Positions 1 to 14,070 are shown, numbered from the stretch's first letter. The stretch: DNA of 37,952 nucleotides from Hymenoscyphus infarciens (GCA_001414345.1 LLCB01000431.1:1-37952); one strand, 5' to 3'. Notes: generated by a model from the letters alone, not told the origin. Translations and numbers: made by a program.

Positions 1-1955
1 GAAGACTTATTTATAATATATCTTTTATTAAGTTATATACTTTTATAATAAAGATAATATATTTATAGATTATCTTTTAATAGCTTATTTAAAATAAGAA
101 GAAGAAGACTTATTTATAGTATATCTTTTATTAAGTTATATACTTTTATAATAAAAATAAGCTATTTATAGATTATCTTTTAATAGCTTATTTAAAAGAA
201 GAAGAAGAAGACTTAATAAATTATCTACTTTTATAATAAAGATAACCTATTTATAGATTATCTTTTAATAGCTTATTTAAAATAAGAAGAGAATAACCTA
301 TTTATAGCGTATCTTTTAATAGCTTATTAAAAATAAGAAGAGAATAACCTATTTATAGCTTATCTTTTAATAGCTTATTTAAAAGAAGAAGAAGAAGAAT
401 TATTTATAGTATATCTTTTAATAAATTATCTACTTTTATAATAAAGATAGTCTATTTATAGCTTATCTTTTAATAGCTTATTTAAAATAAGAAGAGAATA
501 ACCTATTTATAGATTATCTTTTAATAGCTTATTAAAAAGAAGAAGAAGACTTATTTATAGTATATCTTTTAATAAATTATCTACTTTTATAATAAATATA
601 ACCTATTTATAGCTTATCTTTTAATAGCTAATTTAAAATAAGAAGTTAAAGACTTTTCTATCTTTTATTAAGTTATCTACTTTTATAATAAAGGTACTCT
701 ATTTATAGCTTATCCTTTATTAGCTTATTTAATAGAAGAAGAAGAAGACTTATTTATAGTATATCTTTTAATAAATTATCTACTTTTATAATAAAGATAA
801 CCTATTTATAGCTTATCTTTTAATAGCTTATTAAAAAGAAGAAGAAGAAGACTTATTTATAGTATATCTTTTATTAAGTTATATACTTTTATAATAAAGA
901 TAAGCTATTTATAGATTATCTTTTAATAGCTTATTTAAAAGAAGAAGAAGAAGACTTATTTATAGTATATCTTTTATTAAGTTATATACTTTTATAAGAA
1001 AGATAAGCTATTTATAGATTATCTTTTAATAGCTTATTTAAAAGAAGAAGAAGAAGACTTATTTATAATATCTCTTTTATTAAGTTATCTACTTTTATAA
1101 TAAAGATAATCTATTTATAAATTACCTTTTAATAGTTTATTTAAAATAAGAAGAAGAAGACTTATTTATAGTATATCTTTTATTAAGTTATCTACTTTTA
1201 TAATAAAGATTACCTATTTATAGATTATCTTTTAATAGCTTATTTAAAATAAGAAGAAGAAGACTTATATTAAGTTATATACTTTTATAATAAAGATAAC
1301 CTATTTATAGCTTATCTTTTAATAGCTTTTTTAAAAGAAGAAGAAGAAAAAAACTTATAATAGAGTTAATCTATTTATAGCTTATCTTTTAATAGCTTAT
1401 TTAAAATAAGAAGAAGAAGACTTATTTATATTATATCTTTTAATAAATTATCTACTTTTATAATAAAAATAACCTATTTATAGCTTAACTTTTAATAGCT
1501 TATGTTTTAGCTTATTATTAAATAGATTATTTACTTCTATAATAAAGTTAACTTATCTATAGCTTATCTATTAATAAGTTATATTTAAAAGATAATAAAA
1601 CTAAAGACTTCTTTATAATATATCTTTTAATATTTTATATACTTTTATAAGAAAGTTAATATATTTATAACTTATTCTTTAATTCTTTATATTTAAAAAG
1701 AAGAAGGACTTAGCTTATTTTTAAATAGATTATCTACTTTTATAATAAACCTAAGCTATTAATAGCTTATCTATTAATAGCTTATCTTTTAAAGAAGAAG
1801 AAGAAGGCTTACTTATAAGTTATTCTTTATTAGAGTATATACTTTTATATTAAAGTTAATCTATTTATACCTTATCTATCTTTATAATTATATTTACTTA
1901 TATAGAGCTTATTCTTTTATAAATTATAGTTAGAAGAAGAAGAAGAAGAAAGCTT
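1..1955 (+). repeat. Left terminal satellite array, ~104-bp dimeric units
   Basis: Tandem array of about 100-106-bp units that begins at the window edge and decays inward, with the last units after about 1500 strongly diverged. Each unit has a half A (GACTTATTTATAG, TATCTTTTATTAAG, then CTTTTATAATAAAGATA) and a half B (CCTATTTATAG, TTATCTTTTAATAGC, TTATTTAAAAGAAGAAG). A and B align with each other, so the basic repeat is about 51 bp and the long unit is an AB dimer. Two B halves follow each other directly with 51-bp spacing at 284 and 335. Units end in short GAA runs. Many B halves form a hairpin such as AAAGATAATCTA, TTTA, TAGATTATCTTT. The array appears in inverted orientation at the right end. 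There is no coding potential. CpA and TpG are essentially absent. Confidence 0.93.
284..386 (+). repeat. Two consecutive B half-units (51-bp period)
   Basis: The string AAGAAGAGAATAACCTATTT starts at 284 and again at 335, exactly 51 bp apart, without an intervening A half-unit. This local B-B arrangement shows that the ancestral repeat length is about 51 bp and that the ~104-bp unit is a higher-order dimer. Confidence 0.8.
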
Positions 1956-1983
1956 ATTTTAATCTTTAATAAATTATAATAGT

Positions 1984-2240
1984 TATACTTTCTATATCTT
2001 ACTTAAGTATCTTAGTAAAATACTTTTAGTTATTTACTTACTTAATAGTTATAGATTATATTAATATAATTAACTAATTAAATATATTATAAAAGTACTT
2101 AAATATCTAAAATCTTAGTATAAGATTTTATTATTTACTTTTATTAACTAATTTAAAGATATTTAATATATAAGAACTCTTTAAAATAGCTTAGATAATA
2201 AAGTATTTAATAGTATATCTAGTTTTATTAGATTTATAAA
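1984..2240 (+). repeat. Left arm of inverted flank, inside the satellite
   Basis: This stretch is not satellite but is homologous, in reverse complement, to about 36845-37102 next to the right array. A 27-bp block at 2008-2034 is identical to the reverse complement of 37052-37078. A 12-bp block at 1984-1995 matches 37091-37102 at the same distance on both sides. Similarity then continues with small gaps towards 2240, including stretches like TTATTATTTA and AGAACTCTTTAAAATAGC. The two ends therefore share more than a satellite; they are inverted copies of one larger repeat. Confidence 0.75.
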
Positions 2241-2249
2241 CTAAACTCC

Positions 2250-5200
2250 TTTTTTTTATTCTTTTATAATATATATTATTTTAATTTCTTTTAGTTATTA
2301 GAATCTTAGACGCTTTTCTCTTATATATAAAATAAAATTCTATATTTATATATTATATATTTAAAGACCTTTTATTCTATTATATTATTTTTTAAATTTA
2401 GTTAAATAACTTATTCTCTATTATTATATATTATTATTATTATATAACGTTTTTATTAGAAAGAGAGAATAACTATTTTAGTAATTTAAATATAATATCT
2501 TATAAATATAGTATAGACTAACTATTCTCTTAATTTACTATAAAAAGAATAAAGAAGTACTAAATTTATATAAACTTAAACTTACTTAAAACTATTATTT
2601 TAGTAATAAAAGTTTATTATAACTATAAAAAAAACCTTATAACTTTAAATAATAGTAATATACTTTTATAGTAAAATAACCTAGTAGTCTATATATATAA
2701 TAATTTACTACTCTACTCTTTTAATTTCCTTCTCTATCTTATCTATATATCTTCTAATTTCCTCCTTATTATCGCTCTCCTTTAACATATTATTACTAAA
2801 CTATAAACACTTATAAAAAGTAGGTATATAAGTATAGGTATTTTCAATTAATCCTAGAGTAAATTAGTATATTATCTATAGCTTAGGAAAGTAGAGTAAT
2901 ATACTATAAAGCTAGATAACTAAGTCTTACTATATAAGTTCTATATAATACTTAACTAAAGCCTCTCTAATTATAATTCTCTAGATAATTTCCTTATTTA
3001 TAAGGTCTTTTTAAGATTTATAAATTAAAACCTATACTTAAAGTGTTTTATAGGTCTTAAGATACTAATAAGTAACTTAGATCTACTCTTACTTTAAAAA
3101 GCTAACTTCCTCTTTTACTCTTATTTACTACTAAAGAGTATTAATCTCTTAGAGAATTTTAAGGTCTAAAGAGAAGCTTAAAGAGTAGGTAATATCCTCT
3201 ACCTCTCCCTCTACTTTATTACGTAAACCTATAGCTTTAGCTAATTTAAAGAGCTAAATAGTCTTATTTAACTTCTCTTCTAAAATTATAGGATTTAAGG
3301 TCTTTATAGAAATCTCTACTAGTTATTTAGTAGCTAGTAATTATTAAATTAGTCTTTTTAGCTTTTTAGACCTTACTTTAATAAATAGTAACTTTCTCTA
3401 TAGTATCTTAAAATAAATAGTAGTCTTTTTAGTTTCTTATATATTAAAGTGGTTTTAGATATTTTAGAGTTATTATATATAAGCTACTACTTAATAATAT
3501 AAAAGCTTAACTTCTTTATAAATCTAGTACTATAACTATAATTTTTTATACTAATTATATAAACTAGTAGTTAAATCTCTTTCCTATTTATCTTATGTTA
3601 TATTATCTTTAATAAGTTATATCTTATACTAAAAGATAATATTATCTCTTATTTAGTAAAGTATACGTTTCCTACTACTATAGTACGTAATAACTAAATC
3701 TTTCTAATATAGTTTCTTAGTAGAAACTATATATAGTATATTAATACTTCTAGGGTTTTAAGTATATACTTTTTTAAAGTTTAATTTCTCTTTTTCTTTA
3801 TACTAAAGAAGATAGAATAGCTTATTATATAGTTACTTAGCTTTAATCTAGTTATTTATCTAATGTTTTTTATTAAACTATTACTATTATAGTATTATAT
3901 ATTATATAAGCTATTTATATATATTATTAAATAGTTCTAATATACCTTTATTAATAAGATATAGGCGTGTTTATTTAATAATTATAAAAGAATTAGTATA
4001 AAGCTCGACTATCTTAGAATATCTTAAGTTAAGAGTATATCTAAGCTAGAGACGAATTAGAAGAGCTCTATACGTAGTCTAAGTATTAAGATAAGCCTCC
4101 TAGCTTAATATAGAGGAATAGTAACATAACCTAATAAGATAAGACTTATATAACTAATCTCTTTTAACCTCTTCTCTATTACTACGACTTAGATATAAAA
4201 CCTAGTTTAGTCTCTAAATAAGCTAGTAAGATAAAGTATATAAGTGCTAATAAAAGATATTTATTATATATCTTACTTAAAGTATAATATTAGAATATCT
4301 CTTTTAAATATATAGACTAAATATATAAGTAATATTATATTATAAAATAAGATAAGCATTATTTAGAAGTAAATCTATAATAGATTTTAGTAAGTAAATA
4401 GTCTTATTAAATGTCTCCTTATAATAGAGATTTATTAAACAGATTCTAGTACTATGTCGACATATATAGTTTATTAGACTAGTTTAGTCTAAGCTTTTAA
4501 ACTTTTTAGCTATCTTCTTTATAGATTTATAAGCTTAGAAGTAGTATAGACATCTCTTAGAGACCTCCTCTTAGTTATACTTATCTAAGATAAGACTAGA
4601 GTTAGAAATAAAATATTTCCTTTTAACTAATTATAGCGCTTACTAGCCTCTCCCTCTTTTTCTTTTATACTAGAAATTTCTATTAACTCTAATATTATAA
4701 AGTACTTCTAAATTCCTTATCTTAGTAGTAATAGTATAAAAGTAGGCTAGGTAAATATTAGCTAAAGACGCTTTTATAAGCTATATAGTCTCTTAATAAC
4801 GATCTAGAAGGAGTAAATTTAGAAGTACTATATTAAGACTGTTTTTAGAAAGCTATATAGCCTTTAGCTAGTTAAAATATATATACTCTTATAGTTTTTT
4901 AAGACTTAAGACTTAATAGTAACCCCTTACTATATAGTTGTCTTATAATTTATAAGCTTATATATATTTACTAATAGATCTTTATAGAAATATATAATTA
5001 AAGAAGCCTAATAGGTCTAAACTAAAACTAAGAATAGGATTAACTAGTATTATAGAAAAGAATCTAGTAAGGATTATTATAACGCCTTATAAGAATTTAT
5101 AGCTATAGTATTATATTTTAGCCTCTTATACCCTCTCTTTACTTAAATTAGTTTTAATAAAAATCTTTAGATAATATAAACTTACTATTATTACTAATAT

Positions 5201-8200
5201 ATATAACTATATACTCTTATAAAGAGTAAGAAGCCTAAGAGTATATTAGCTAGCTATTAAAAAGAGCTCTTATATAGAAAATAAGTGCCTTAGACTAGTT
5301 TTATTCTTAACTTAATCGATTACTAAGATTCGTTCGGTTCCTTTTAGTCTCTTTAAAGATATTATTATCCTTTTATACTACCCCTTTCTTATTAGTAGAC
5401 TTTTATAGCTCTAAAGAACTATCGTTTTCTACTCTAGATATATCGTTTTAAACTTCGTTAAATAAGTTAGATCTGGTTTTTATATTAATAAGATTAAAAG
5501 TATCTTTTATAGTAAGAAACTAGGATAAAAGTTTAGCTCTATTAAACTTATAAGTATATTAAGTTTCTAAGCTCCTTTTTACTTATAAGCTAGGTATAGA
5601 AGATGCTTTTAGCTTAGTAACTTTATTCGGCTTTCGAGTTATAATAAAGAATAAAATAGTATAAAACGCGCTAGAAAAATAACGTTATATAACGCTAATA
5701 CTTTCTAATAATCTAACTTATATAGAGGATAGTAGAAGAGTAAATTTAAGAATTATACTAATAGAAGAAGATATATATAGTATAAGAGTATATTATAATT
5801 ATTAGTTATAATAGTAGATAGTAAGATAGTCTAGTCTAGAGCTTCATAACTAGTAAAAATAGTAGTATACTTAGTAGAGTATATTATATAGTAGATATAG
5901 TTAGTCTAGTAATTACTACTATTATACTAGCTCTAGCTAAATCGAGTAAATACCTACTACTACTACTTACTTTACTATATAGCAATAGACTTTACTAAAT
6001 AAGTCTTTTTATATCTTATACTAGAATAGTATAAAAGTCGACGTTTATAATACTTAGAGTATATTATTAACCTTATTACTAAAGCCTTTCTATATAGAGA
6101 ATTAGATATATATAAATTTAAGAAAGAAATTAAATATCTCATATAATAAGAACTTATTAGAAAGCTCTATAATATTATCTATTATATTATAGTATTACTA
6201 TAATACTATAGATAACTTAAAAATAATAAAGTAATAGATAATAATAGAGTTAAACTTAGAAAAGAAGTTATATATCTTTAAATTATTAGAGATAATATAA
6301 CTTAATAGAATTTATAATCTATTATAACTAAGTAGATTATTAAGATTAAATACTATATTAACTTTTTCTATAGCTAGAATACTAGCACTATCTATAATAG
6401 TAATAATAAAGATAGAAAAGTAAATTAATAGATTTTAAAGCTCTTTTATATATTATATCTTACTTTAGTAAAGTTTAATATATACTAAAGCTGTTTTATA
6501 ATCTTATAAAATAAGCGAAAGAAAATTTAATATTATTAGTTTATAAAGCGATCTTAGATAAACTAGTAATTCTTAATAAATATATTATATATATTTAAAT
6601 AATATAAGATAATTTAAAGTATAAAAAGAATACTAATTATATTATACTAGCTCTTAAATAACTTTATATATACTTTAATAATTACTAGATAAAGATTTAT
6701 AAATTTATTAAGACTATACTAGTATATTATATCTTAATTATAATAAACTTTTAGATATACTTCTACTATATATAGAAAGACGCTCTAAAGTAGAAGAAAG
6801 TAAAGAAGTCTAAGTTATAATATAATTAAGCTTAGAAAGCTTTAGAATAATTATAGAAGAACTCTAAAAACTTAAGTATATCTTCTAATAATATAGTAGA
6901 TAGTAAAAGAGTATACTTAACTACTACTACTAACTTTTTTATAAATATTAATATAGTAATTAATACTTTTATCTTAATAATAATTATAAATACCTAGAAT
7001 ATCCTTTAAATTAATAAATAAGTAATAGCTCTATTTCTTAAATAATATCTCTTAAAAATAATAGTATTCTAATTAGAAAAGAGAGATATTTAAGTTAGTT
7101 ATTAATTACTACTTTTACTATATTATATTATCTATTTCTTAGTAAAAGCTAGTATCTTACGATTATAACCTTTAATATATAGTATCTAATTTCCTTTAGT
7201 TTCTTTAATTTTTCTTCTTCTACTACTAATATACTAGCTTAGAAGTATATTAAAAAGATAGCCTAATATAGTATAGCTTCTAAGCTATGCTATATAATAA
7301 AGAGATAATAAGAGTAATAATATAAGACTATTACTAATTATACTTAAGAGAAGAAGAAACTAAAGATTAGCTAGAAGTAGAATATTATTAAAAAGATATA
7401 AAAGAAGATTTACTTTTTACTAATTAATTATAGTTATTCTAGTATATTATAAAGTTAGAGCTACTACGTCTAGTATTAGATTATAAATAGAAGACTTACT
7501 CTTTTTATATTTAAGTATTTTTCTCTAAAAAGATTAACTATATTATTCTTTTAATATATACTCTATATATATCTCTCTAATATATATATACTAATTATAC
7601 TAAGAGAGATAGAGAAAGATTAGAAGTAGTATCTTACTTATATAAAGTAAGCTTTTCTATTATTTTATATAATATAGCTTAAGAGCGAAAAATAAGTAGT
7701 AATTAGTAACTACTAAAAAGTCTTATAAAAGAAGCTCTCTTAGAGACTTCTAAAAGCCTATACTCTTATATATTACTAATATATTATAAATATTATCGTC
7801 TTTTACTATAGTAAAGACTTAAGAAAGCTTTAGTAAAGACTTTACTACTTAAAGAATAAAAGCACTTATATAGAAACTCTCTTTTAAATTATAAAGTTTA
7901 AGAAGTAATATAATAGAAAGAAATTCTTAGAGTATATTAATACTATCTCTATTAATAGATATTTCGTATTTAAGATTATTAGAAAAGAATACTTATAATT
8001 TAGCTATAATATCTTAAATATTATTAAAAGTATTAATAGTATTTAAAGCTAGTTTTATACTAAAGTACTACTCTAGATATTTAATAATAAAGTCTATAGC
8101 TAGGTTATACTAAAGTTCTATTACTATTATATCTCTCTTCTTAAAAGTTTAAGTACTAAATTAGCTAATAAACTATAGAAGATACTTTAGAATTAAATTC

Positions 8201-8640
8201 CTTATACTATAAAGTATAAGATAATCCTTACTAGTAAAGATATTTACTAAGTAGAAACTTCTTATAAATACTAGTATAAAGATAATCTTAATAAGAGAAC
8301 CTATTTCTATCTTAGTTTCTAGGATATTAAGATATCTTATACTTAATACTATTTAATTCTTCTATTCTAAGTATATATTCTTAAATTATTAATATACTTA
8401 CTAAGCTACTCTTAAGTTACCTCTTATATATAATAACCTTAAGATAGAAACTATCTTTTTACTATATTTAAGTATTATCTAGAATAACTAAAGACTAAGA
8501 GCTATTAAAACTTTTACTAGTTAATATAAAAGTATACTTAATATAGAGAACTTAGCTATAATTCTAGAACTCATCTTATTACTTAAGCTAAGAAGAGGCT
8601 TAGAGAATAAAAATGCTATTATTATATTAAGACTAGTCTC
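2250..8640. other. RIP-degraded DNA without a recognisable gene
   Basis: About 6.4 kb with almost no CpA or TpG and stops in all frames. Some frames on the minus strand between about 5660 and 3800 read as protein-like when TAA and TAG are taken as former Gln or Trp codons. More than one frame does so over the same bases, so I do not call a gene. The patch 5640-5300 keeps several CG dinucleotides. The most likely content is old transposons mutated beyond recognition; I cannot name them. Confidence 0.7.
6188..6210. repeat. Short perfect palindrome
   Basis: Arms TATAGTATTA and TAATACTATA with the 3-base loop CTA form a perfect 10-bp stem. In such TA-rich DNA it may be chance or a by-product of RIP, and nothing around it suggests a function. 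Confidence 0.5.
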
Positions 8641-8659
8641 TTCTCTATTTTAAACTATT

Positions 8660-8890
8660 TAAGTAATCTAAGAAAACTTATTATATATTTTATAAATATT
8701 CTCTATTTATTAACCTCTAAAATAGTATTTTAATAATAAATACTATTTATAGTCTATTAATTTATAATAAATAAATAGAGATTTTATAAATATCTTAAAT
8801 AGTTAAAGGTTAAAGGTTAATACTATTTATAAATTATCTTTAAATAGTATTTTAACTTAATCTATTAGTAGCTAATCTATAAATAGCTAT
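8660..8890. repeat. Inverted repeats and two 27-bp 8-11-8 motifs
   Basis: Two copies of the 27-bp motif lie here. At 8822-8848 the arms are ACTATTTA and TAAATAGT (perfect), and at 8861-8887 they are TCTATTAG and TAAATAGC. The middle of the first copy reads in the orientation of the left satellite, opposite to the clusters further right. Upstream, ATTTTATAAATATTCTC near 8675 and a sequence near 8770 (AGAGATTTTATAAATAT) are further related short repeats. There is no gene. Confidence 0.6.
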
Positions 8891-10090
8891 CTAATTCTCT
8901 AGTTATTTAAAGAGAGAGCTCTATATCTAAAGAAATTAAAATAGTAAATAGTCTTAATTTTTCCTTATAAATAAACACCTATACTATACCTCTAAATTTA
9001 TACTAACTTATTTAGTTACTTAAGTATTATCTATAATAATATTAAGGAAATCCGGTTTTATATTTAAAAGAGAAAATCTAAGAGAGATAGTTAAAAGTAA
9101 AAAGCTTATATCCTTTAACTATAAAGACTTTCTAAATAATACTTATATCTAATTTAAAGTTAGTTACTATAATATATTTAAAGATTAGACTTTCTTATAC
9201 CTTTTAGATTCTATTCTTTATTTAGACCTAGTCCTTTAACTTAACTATAATATACTATCTCTATTTCCTAAAAGCTCTTAAAGCGTTTAATAAGTAGTAT
9301 TAGCTAGTATCTAAAATCCTCTTCTATTCCTACTAGTATATCTTTAAAGTATTCTTATATAACTTAGAGATAATATACTTACTTAAACACGTCTTTATAA
9401 AATACTACCTCTTATATACTCTATTTACTTCTATCTTCTAAGAATAAAGCTCTCTATTATAACTATAACGTATCTTTCTAAGTATAAATTACTACTATCT
9501 TTATTCTAAAATCTCTTACTATTAATATATATTAAGGTAGTATATTAGAAGATATAACCTTATATACTTAATAAATTACTTAATATATTTCTAAAGTATG
9601 TTCCTAGCTCTTATAGTTAATAAATAAAGTTATAAGAGGTTTATATTAATATAGACTACCTAGCTCGATTATACTTTTATATATAAAGTTCTCTAATTTA
9701 AGATATAGAATAGTAAGCTTAAAAATAATAAATCTCTCTACTAGTATAGAATAGCTCTAGATCTTATAGTAAAGTTTAAGTAGTAAAAATATAAATAATA
9801 TAAACTTAAAATTATTCTCTTCTTATAAGAGTAAAAGTAGTATAAGTATTATCGAAGTAATTCTTTAAATATCTAAGGCTATATAGTTTATAATCTAGAC
9901 CTAAATTAGTATATAAGCTTAATAATAAAGAGTTAACTAACCTAGTTAGAGCGTTTATATAGCATAGAGAGAAATCGTTCTATTTAGTAATTATTTTAGT
10001 AGTTTTTATAATATTATTACCTTATATTTAAAAACCTATATTATTAAGAATCTTTTATACCTACTACTAATTATATAATATATATAGTAA
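8890..10090. other. RIP-degraded DNA, nothing recognised
   Basis: About 1.2 kb of AT-rich sequence with stops in every frame and no repeat or protein signature I can identify. Composition is the same as the neighbouring degraded blocks. Confidence 0.6.
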
Positions 10091-10095
10091 AGGAA

Positions 10096-10373
10096 CCTAT
10101 TTAAAGATAGACTATAAATATCTAGAGATTCTTAGCTAAGTATAAAGTAGAGAGTTAAAGATAAACTATAAATAGCTATAAGTCTTAAACTAACTATTAG
10201 CTAATAAACTCCTTATAAATAAGCTATTTAGAGATAGGCTATAAATAGCACCTTTTCTATATATATAGCCTTTATTATCTAAGAAGAAAGAAGCTATATA
10301 AGGATCAGCTATAAATAGTATAATATTCTACTCTTAGTAGTAACTAGCTATTTATAAGTAAGCTATAAATAGA
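10096..10373 (+). repeat. Decayed satellite cluster with 27-bp motifs
   Basis: Five copies of the 27-bp motif stand at 10096-10122, 10149-10175, 10223-10249, 10293-10319 and 10347-10373. The copy at 10223 is ideal: GCTATTTA, 11 bases, TAAATAGC. Spacings are 53, 74, 70 and 54 bp. The 11-base middles (for example GAGATAGGCTA) resemble the AAGATAAGCTA of the right terminal satellite and share its orientation. I infer a diverged relic of that satellite. An outlying copy with a weaker right arm is at 10613-10639. Confidence 0.7.
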
Positions 10374-10639
10374 TATAAAAACTTCTTATTAGCCTAGTCT
10401 TATAAGTATGTTCCTTCTTATATACCCTCTCCTTCTCTATATATTAATTATCGCTCTTAATTAGTATAAGCTAGAATAGAAAAAAAATTAATTAATTATA
10501 GAAAGGAGCTACTTATAGCTAATCTATAAGTACCCTCTAGTTTTAGAGTATTTAGAGTATAGAATAGGTAGGTCTTTATAGCTTTCTACCTATATATAGA
10601 AGAAAGAACTTAGCTATTTATAGCCGAGCTATAGATAAT

Positions 10640-12820
10640 TATAAGTCTAAAGAAAAGAGAAGATAGCTACTTAAGAAGGAATTAGGAATTTAAGCTAGGG
10701 CTAAAGCTTATTAATAATTATAGTTTACTTTAAGTACTTAAATCGTAGATTTAAGTAATTAAACCTATAAAGAAGTATAAAAGTATATATTAGTATTTAA
10801 GTTAGTTATAATTATATAAAAACTTAGAAGTATAACTAAATTTTATATATAAGATAAGTAGTAGACTATTACTACTAATTAATAGCTTATATTTATAAAA
10901 CCTAACTAATAAATAGGAATAATCTAGAATAGGCCTAAGAAAACTAGAACCCTCTTATATTAGATAGAAAAGATAAGACTACTAAAAAGATAAGAAAGAT
11001 AACTTTAATAAATAATCTACCCTCTCTAGATAGGTTAATCTATAAACCTAAAAGACTATAACCCTTTACTAATTACTATAAAAAAATAAGAAAAGAAGCT
11101 AAAAAGGTTAATAAACCCGTCGCTACTATTAAAGCCGAACTATATATAAAAGGTATTCGCTCTAAAAGGAGAATAAAAAGAAGCTAATAACCTCTAAACC
11201 TATTATTTAAGTATAATTATACTTATTCTTATATACCTTTTTTATAGTATACTTACGCTTATAAGCCTTTTTTATAGTATTAATCTACTATACTACTTCC
11301 TTTTATAACTTTAAAGCCTTTTTAAGAGTAAATTATTAATCTTAAGCTTTTTTAACTTAATAATAATAGCTAGCTTTAATAGAGGTAGCCTTTTATATAT
11401 TCTTTAATAACTTTATACGTTATTTAAATATTCTATAAAGTCTTATAGCTTATATAAATATCTTATAAATAATAGATAAGAGAAGATTAGTAAAAGATTT
11501 ATTAAAAGCAAGTAGCTAAGATTTATTAATCTTTAGAATTATAGAATACTCCTAATTAGTATAGAGTAAGTTAAGGCGTTAGTATACTAAGAGAAAGAGG
11601 GGGTTAATTACTATATTAGATATCTTAGCTAAGGAAAGGTTTTTCTTAATAAGAGAGAGCGCATTTCTAACTATACCTAAGCCCTAAGCTAGTAAGGAGA
11701 GAGCTTTAATAGTAGGTATATTAGCTATAATTAGGATTATAACTTTAAAGGTATATAATTAAAGAGGTAGACTATCTATAAGCTCTACTAATATACTATG
11801 TCTATTTATAGAGATAGATAATATAAGAAGTGAATAATAGATTATATTTAGAGCTAGCTTAGGTAATAGAGAGAGTGTAATATATCGTCGTTTATATAGA
11901 AGAGCTAGTAAAGGAGTATTAAGTAGACTCTATTCTTACTTATAACAGCGTACTAAGGAGGGTATTAATAAGGAAGATATTACTAAAGTACTAAGCTAAA
12001 ATTAATTAGTTTCTCTTTATAAGAATATATAAGAGAGTAGTAGTATAAGGTTATACTTTATCTTATAATCCTATAGCTTAAGTAAGCTAAGATTATTATT
12101 CTTAAGTATATTCTTAAGTATAATATTATTATAGTTTAATTTAATATTAGAGAATTTTTTATAAAATTACTAAATAACTTCCTTAATAGAAAGACTCTAA
12201 TTATATTAATAGGAATAACCTAGAGAGCTAAATATACTTACTACTATATTATTAGTAAGATAGGAAGCTTGATGAAAATAGGCGGCGTTAAGCGTAAATA
12301 ATTAGAGAGAAGTAGAAGTAGAGTATAATAGGATTATTATAAGAGATTATAAAGTATATAAGAAGTATAAAGGAGGTTTTAAATTATAAATATAACTACT
12401 CTATAATAGGTCTTATATAAAGCTTATAGACTAGCGACGATATAGTATAATATAGGATAAGATATAATATTATATGTTTTAGTTTAGTAGGGTTCTAGGT
12501 TAAGCTAGTATAAGGTATACTAAGGCTATAGTACGTGCTTTGAGTTAATAGCCTTATTCCTTGTCCTTAGTAATCGCTCTTACTCTTATTAACCTTTACT
12601 AACTCTCGAAGTCTTATTTATATATAAACTTATAAAAACCCTGCCGGCTATCTCTAGCTTATATACCGAAGATAGTAAGTCTTATCTACGTTTCTAAGTA
12701 TATAATAGGACTAATAAGGCTTAGTAGCCTACTATAAGCTATACTAGATAATCTACTAAGGTAAAAAGGCTAAGAGTAAAGATAGTTATCTATTAAGGTA
12801 AAAAAGATAATAACTTTAAT
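10640..12820. other. RIP-degraded DNA with a milder patch at 11.56-12.68 kb
   Basis: No gene is recognisable. From about 11560 to 12680 the sequence keeps more G, C and CG (for example GGCGGCG near 12281, GTACGTGC near 12531 and CCTGCCGGC near 12641) and a few TG and CA dinucleotides. This part has therefore been mutated less, or started richer in G+C. It lies directly upstream of the tentative relic at 12.83-14.3 kb and could include its 5' region or an LTR, but I found no second copy that would show this. Confidence 0.5.
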
Positions 12821-13887
12821 ACCTTTACTATTCTTAACATATATAAATAGAATCTTAAGCTTTTTATTTATAAACTACCTACTAATTAGTATAATATTAA
12901 CTAATAATTAAAAGGAGTTAGTCTTATTAGTATTAGTATAGAGAAGAGCTATAAGTAGAAGTATAAATTAAGATAAGAAGTAAGAAGAGAAGAAAGATAA
13001 GAAGTAAGGAAGTAGAAGAAGGAAATATAGGTTAGATCTAGTACCGACGATTCTAAGAGTAGTAATACTAAGGATAATAGTAAAGATATAAGTAGTAAAA
13101 AAGATAAAAGATATTTATATTTTATTATCTCTATATTATACCTAGAAGCTATATTATAATAAGCTACTTACTAAAAGCGTAGTAGTATCTCTCTCTAGGT
13201 GCTTTTATAAGATAACTACTAGATTTTAGTCTTTTATTTATAGTTAAGTAAAGCCTAGAAGCTGACGATTAAGCTATTAGATCTATTTCTCTCTTAAGAT
13301 AAGGGAATATATTCGCTTACTAGTATTAATATTATTAATCTTATATAGAGTGTTTAAATAAAATATACTATTAATATTAATACTAAGCTAGCCTATACCT
13401 TTTAAATAACTAGTACTCTTACTCTTCTAGATCTTAAAGCTTTAACTATAAGTCTATATATAATAAAGAAGAAAGACGTATTAAAATCTCTCTAAAGGCT
13501 TACTAAATTTAATAACCTATAATATTCTAGAACTATTAGAGATACTCTTTAACTTCGATTATACTTTAAAGCTAAGGTTATTAGTAATATTATTAAAAAA
13601 CGTTTTACTATAGAAGATAAGGATAGAGATATTATGTTTCTTCTAGAAATAAAGAATTAGATTAGTAAGCTATTTAAATTTAAGATTAGATAAGAGAAGA
13701 AGGCTATTCTAAAGATAGTAGCTGTTTTTAGTACTATTTTAATATAGTTAGAGGAGTTTAAAGATAAACTTAGTAATACTTAGAAACGTAAGCTTTAGGA
13801 CTTAGTAAATAACTAGAAGGTTCTAATAGATATATTATTTATATCTTCTTTTACTCTACCTATAACCTTGCTTATTATATTATTTTA

Positions 13888-13936
13888 GATAATAAGGACG
13901 ATAAGGATAATAAGGATAATAAAGATAATAGTAACG
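13888..13936 (+). repeat. GATAAN-type short tandem repeat
   Basis: Imperfect run of 6- and 9-bp units (GATAAT, AAGGAC, GATAAG, GATAAT and so on), read in frame as Asp-Asn-Lys repeats within the tentative relic. Unit lengths are multiples of three, which is compatible with a former coding repeat. Confidence 0.6.
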
Positions 13937-14070
13937 ACGCTAACACTATTCTAGCTATAAAAGCTCTTATTAGTATTACTATAATAATATTAGCTACTAA
14001 GAAATTTAATAAGAAGAGCTATAAAGCTAAATAAGAGGTTAATAATAAAGAGGAAGAGGTAGAGGAGGGA

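Noticed and set aside
1..1955. Regularly spaced repeats as a CRISPR array
   Set aside because: There are no unique spacers; the whole unit is repeated head to tail, and the composition is that of fungal RIP DNA.
3800..5660. Minus-strand protein-like frame
   Set aside because: Over much of the interval two different frames read equally well once TAA and TAG are taken as former Gln or Trp codons, and no motif decides between them. The stop density is close to what the TA-rich composition would give by chance.
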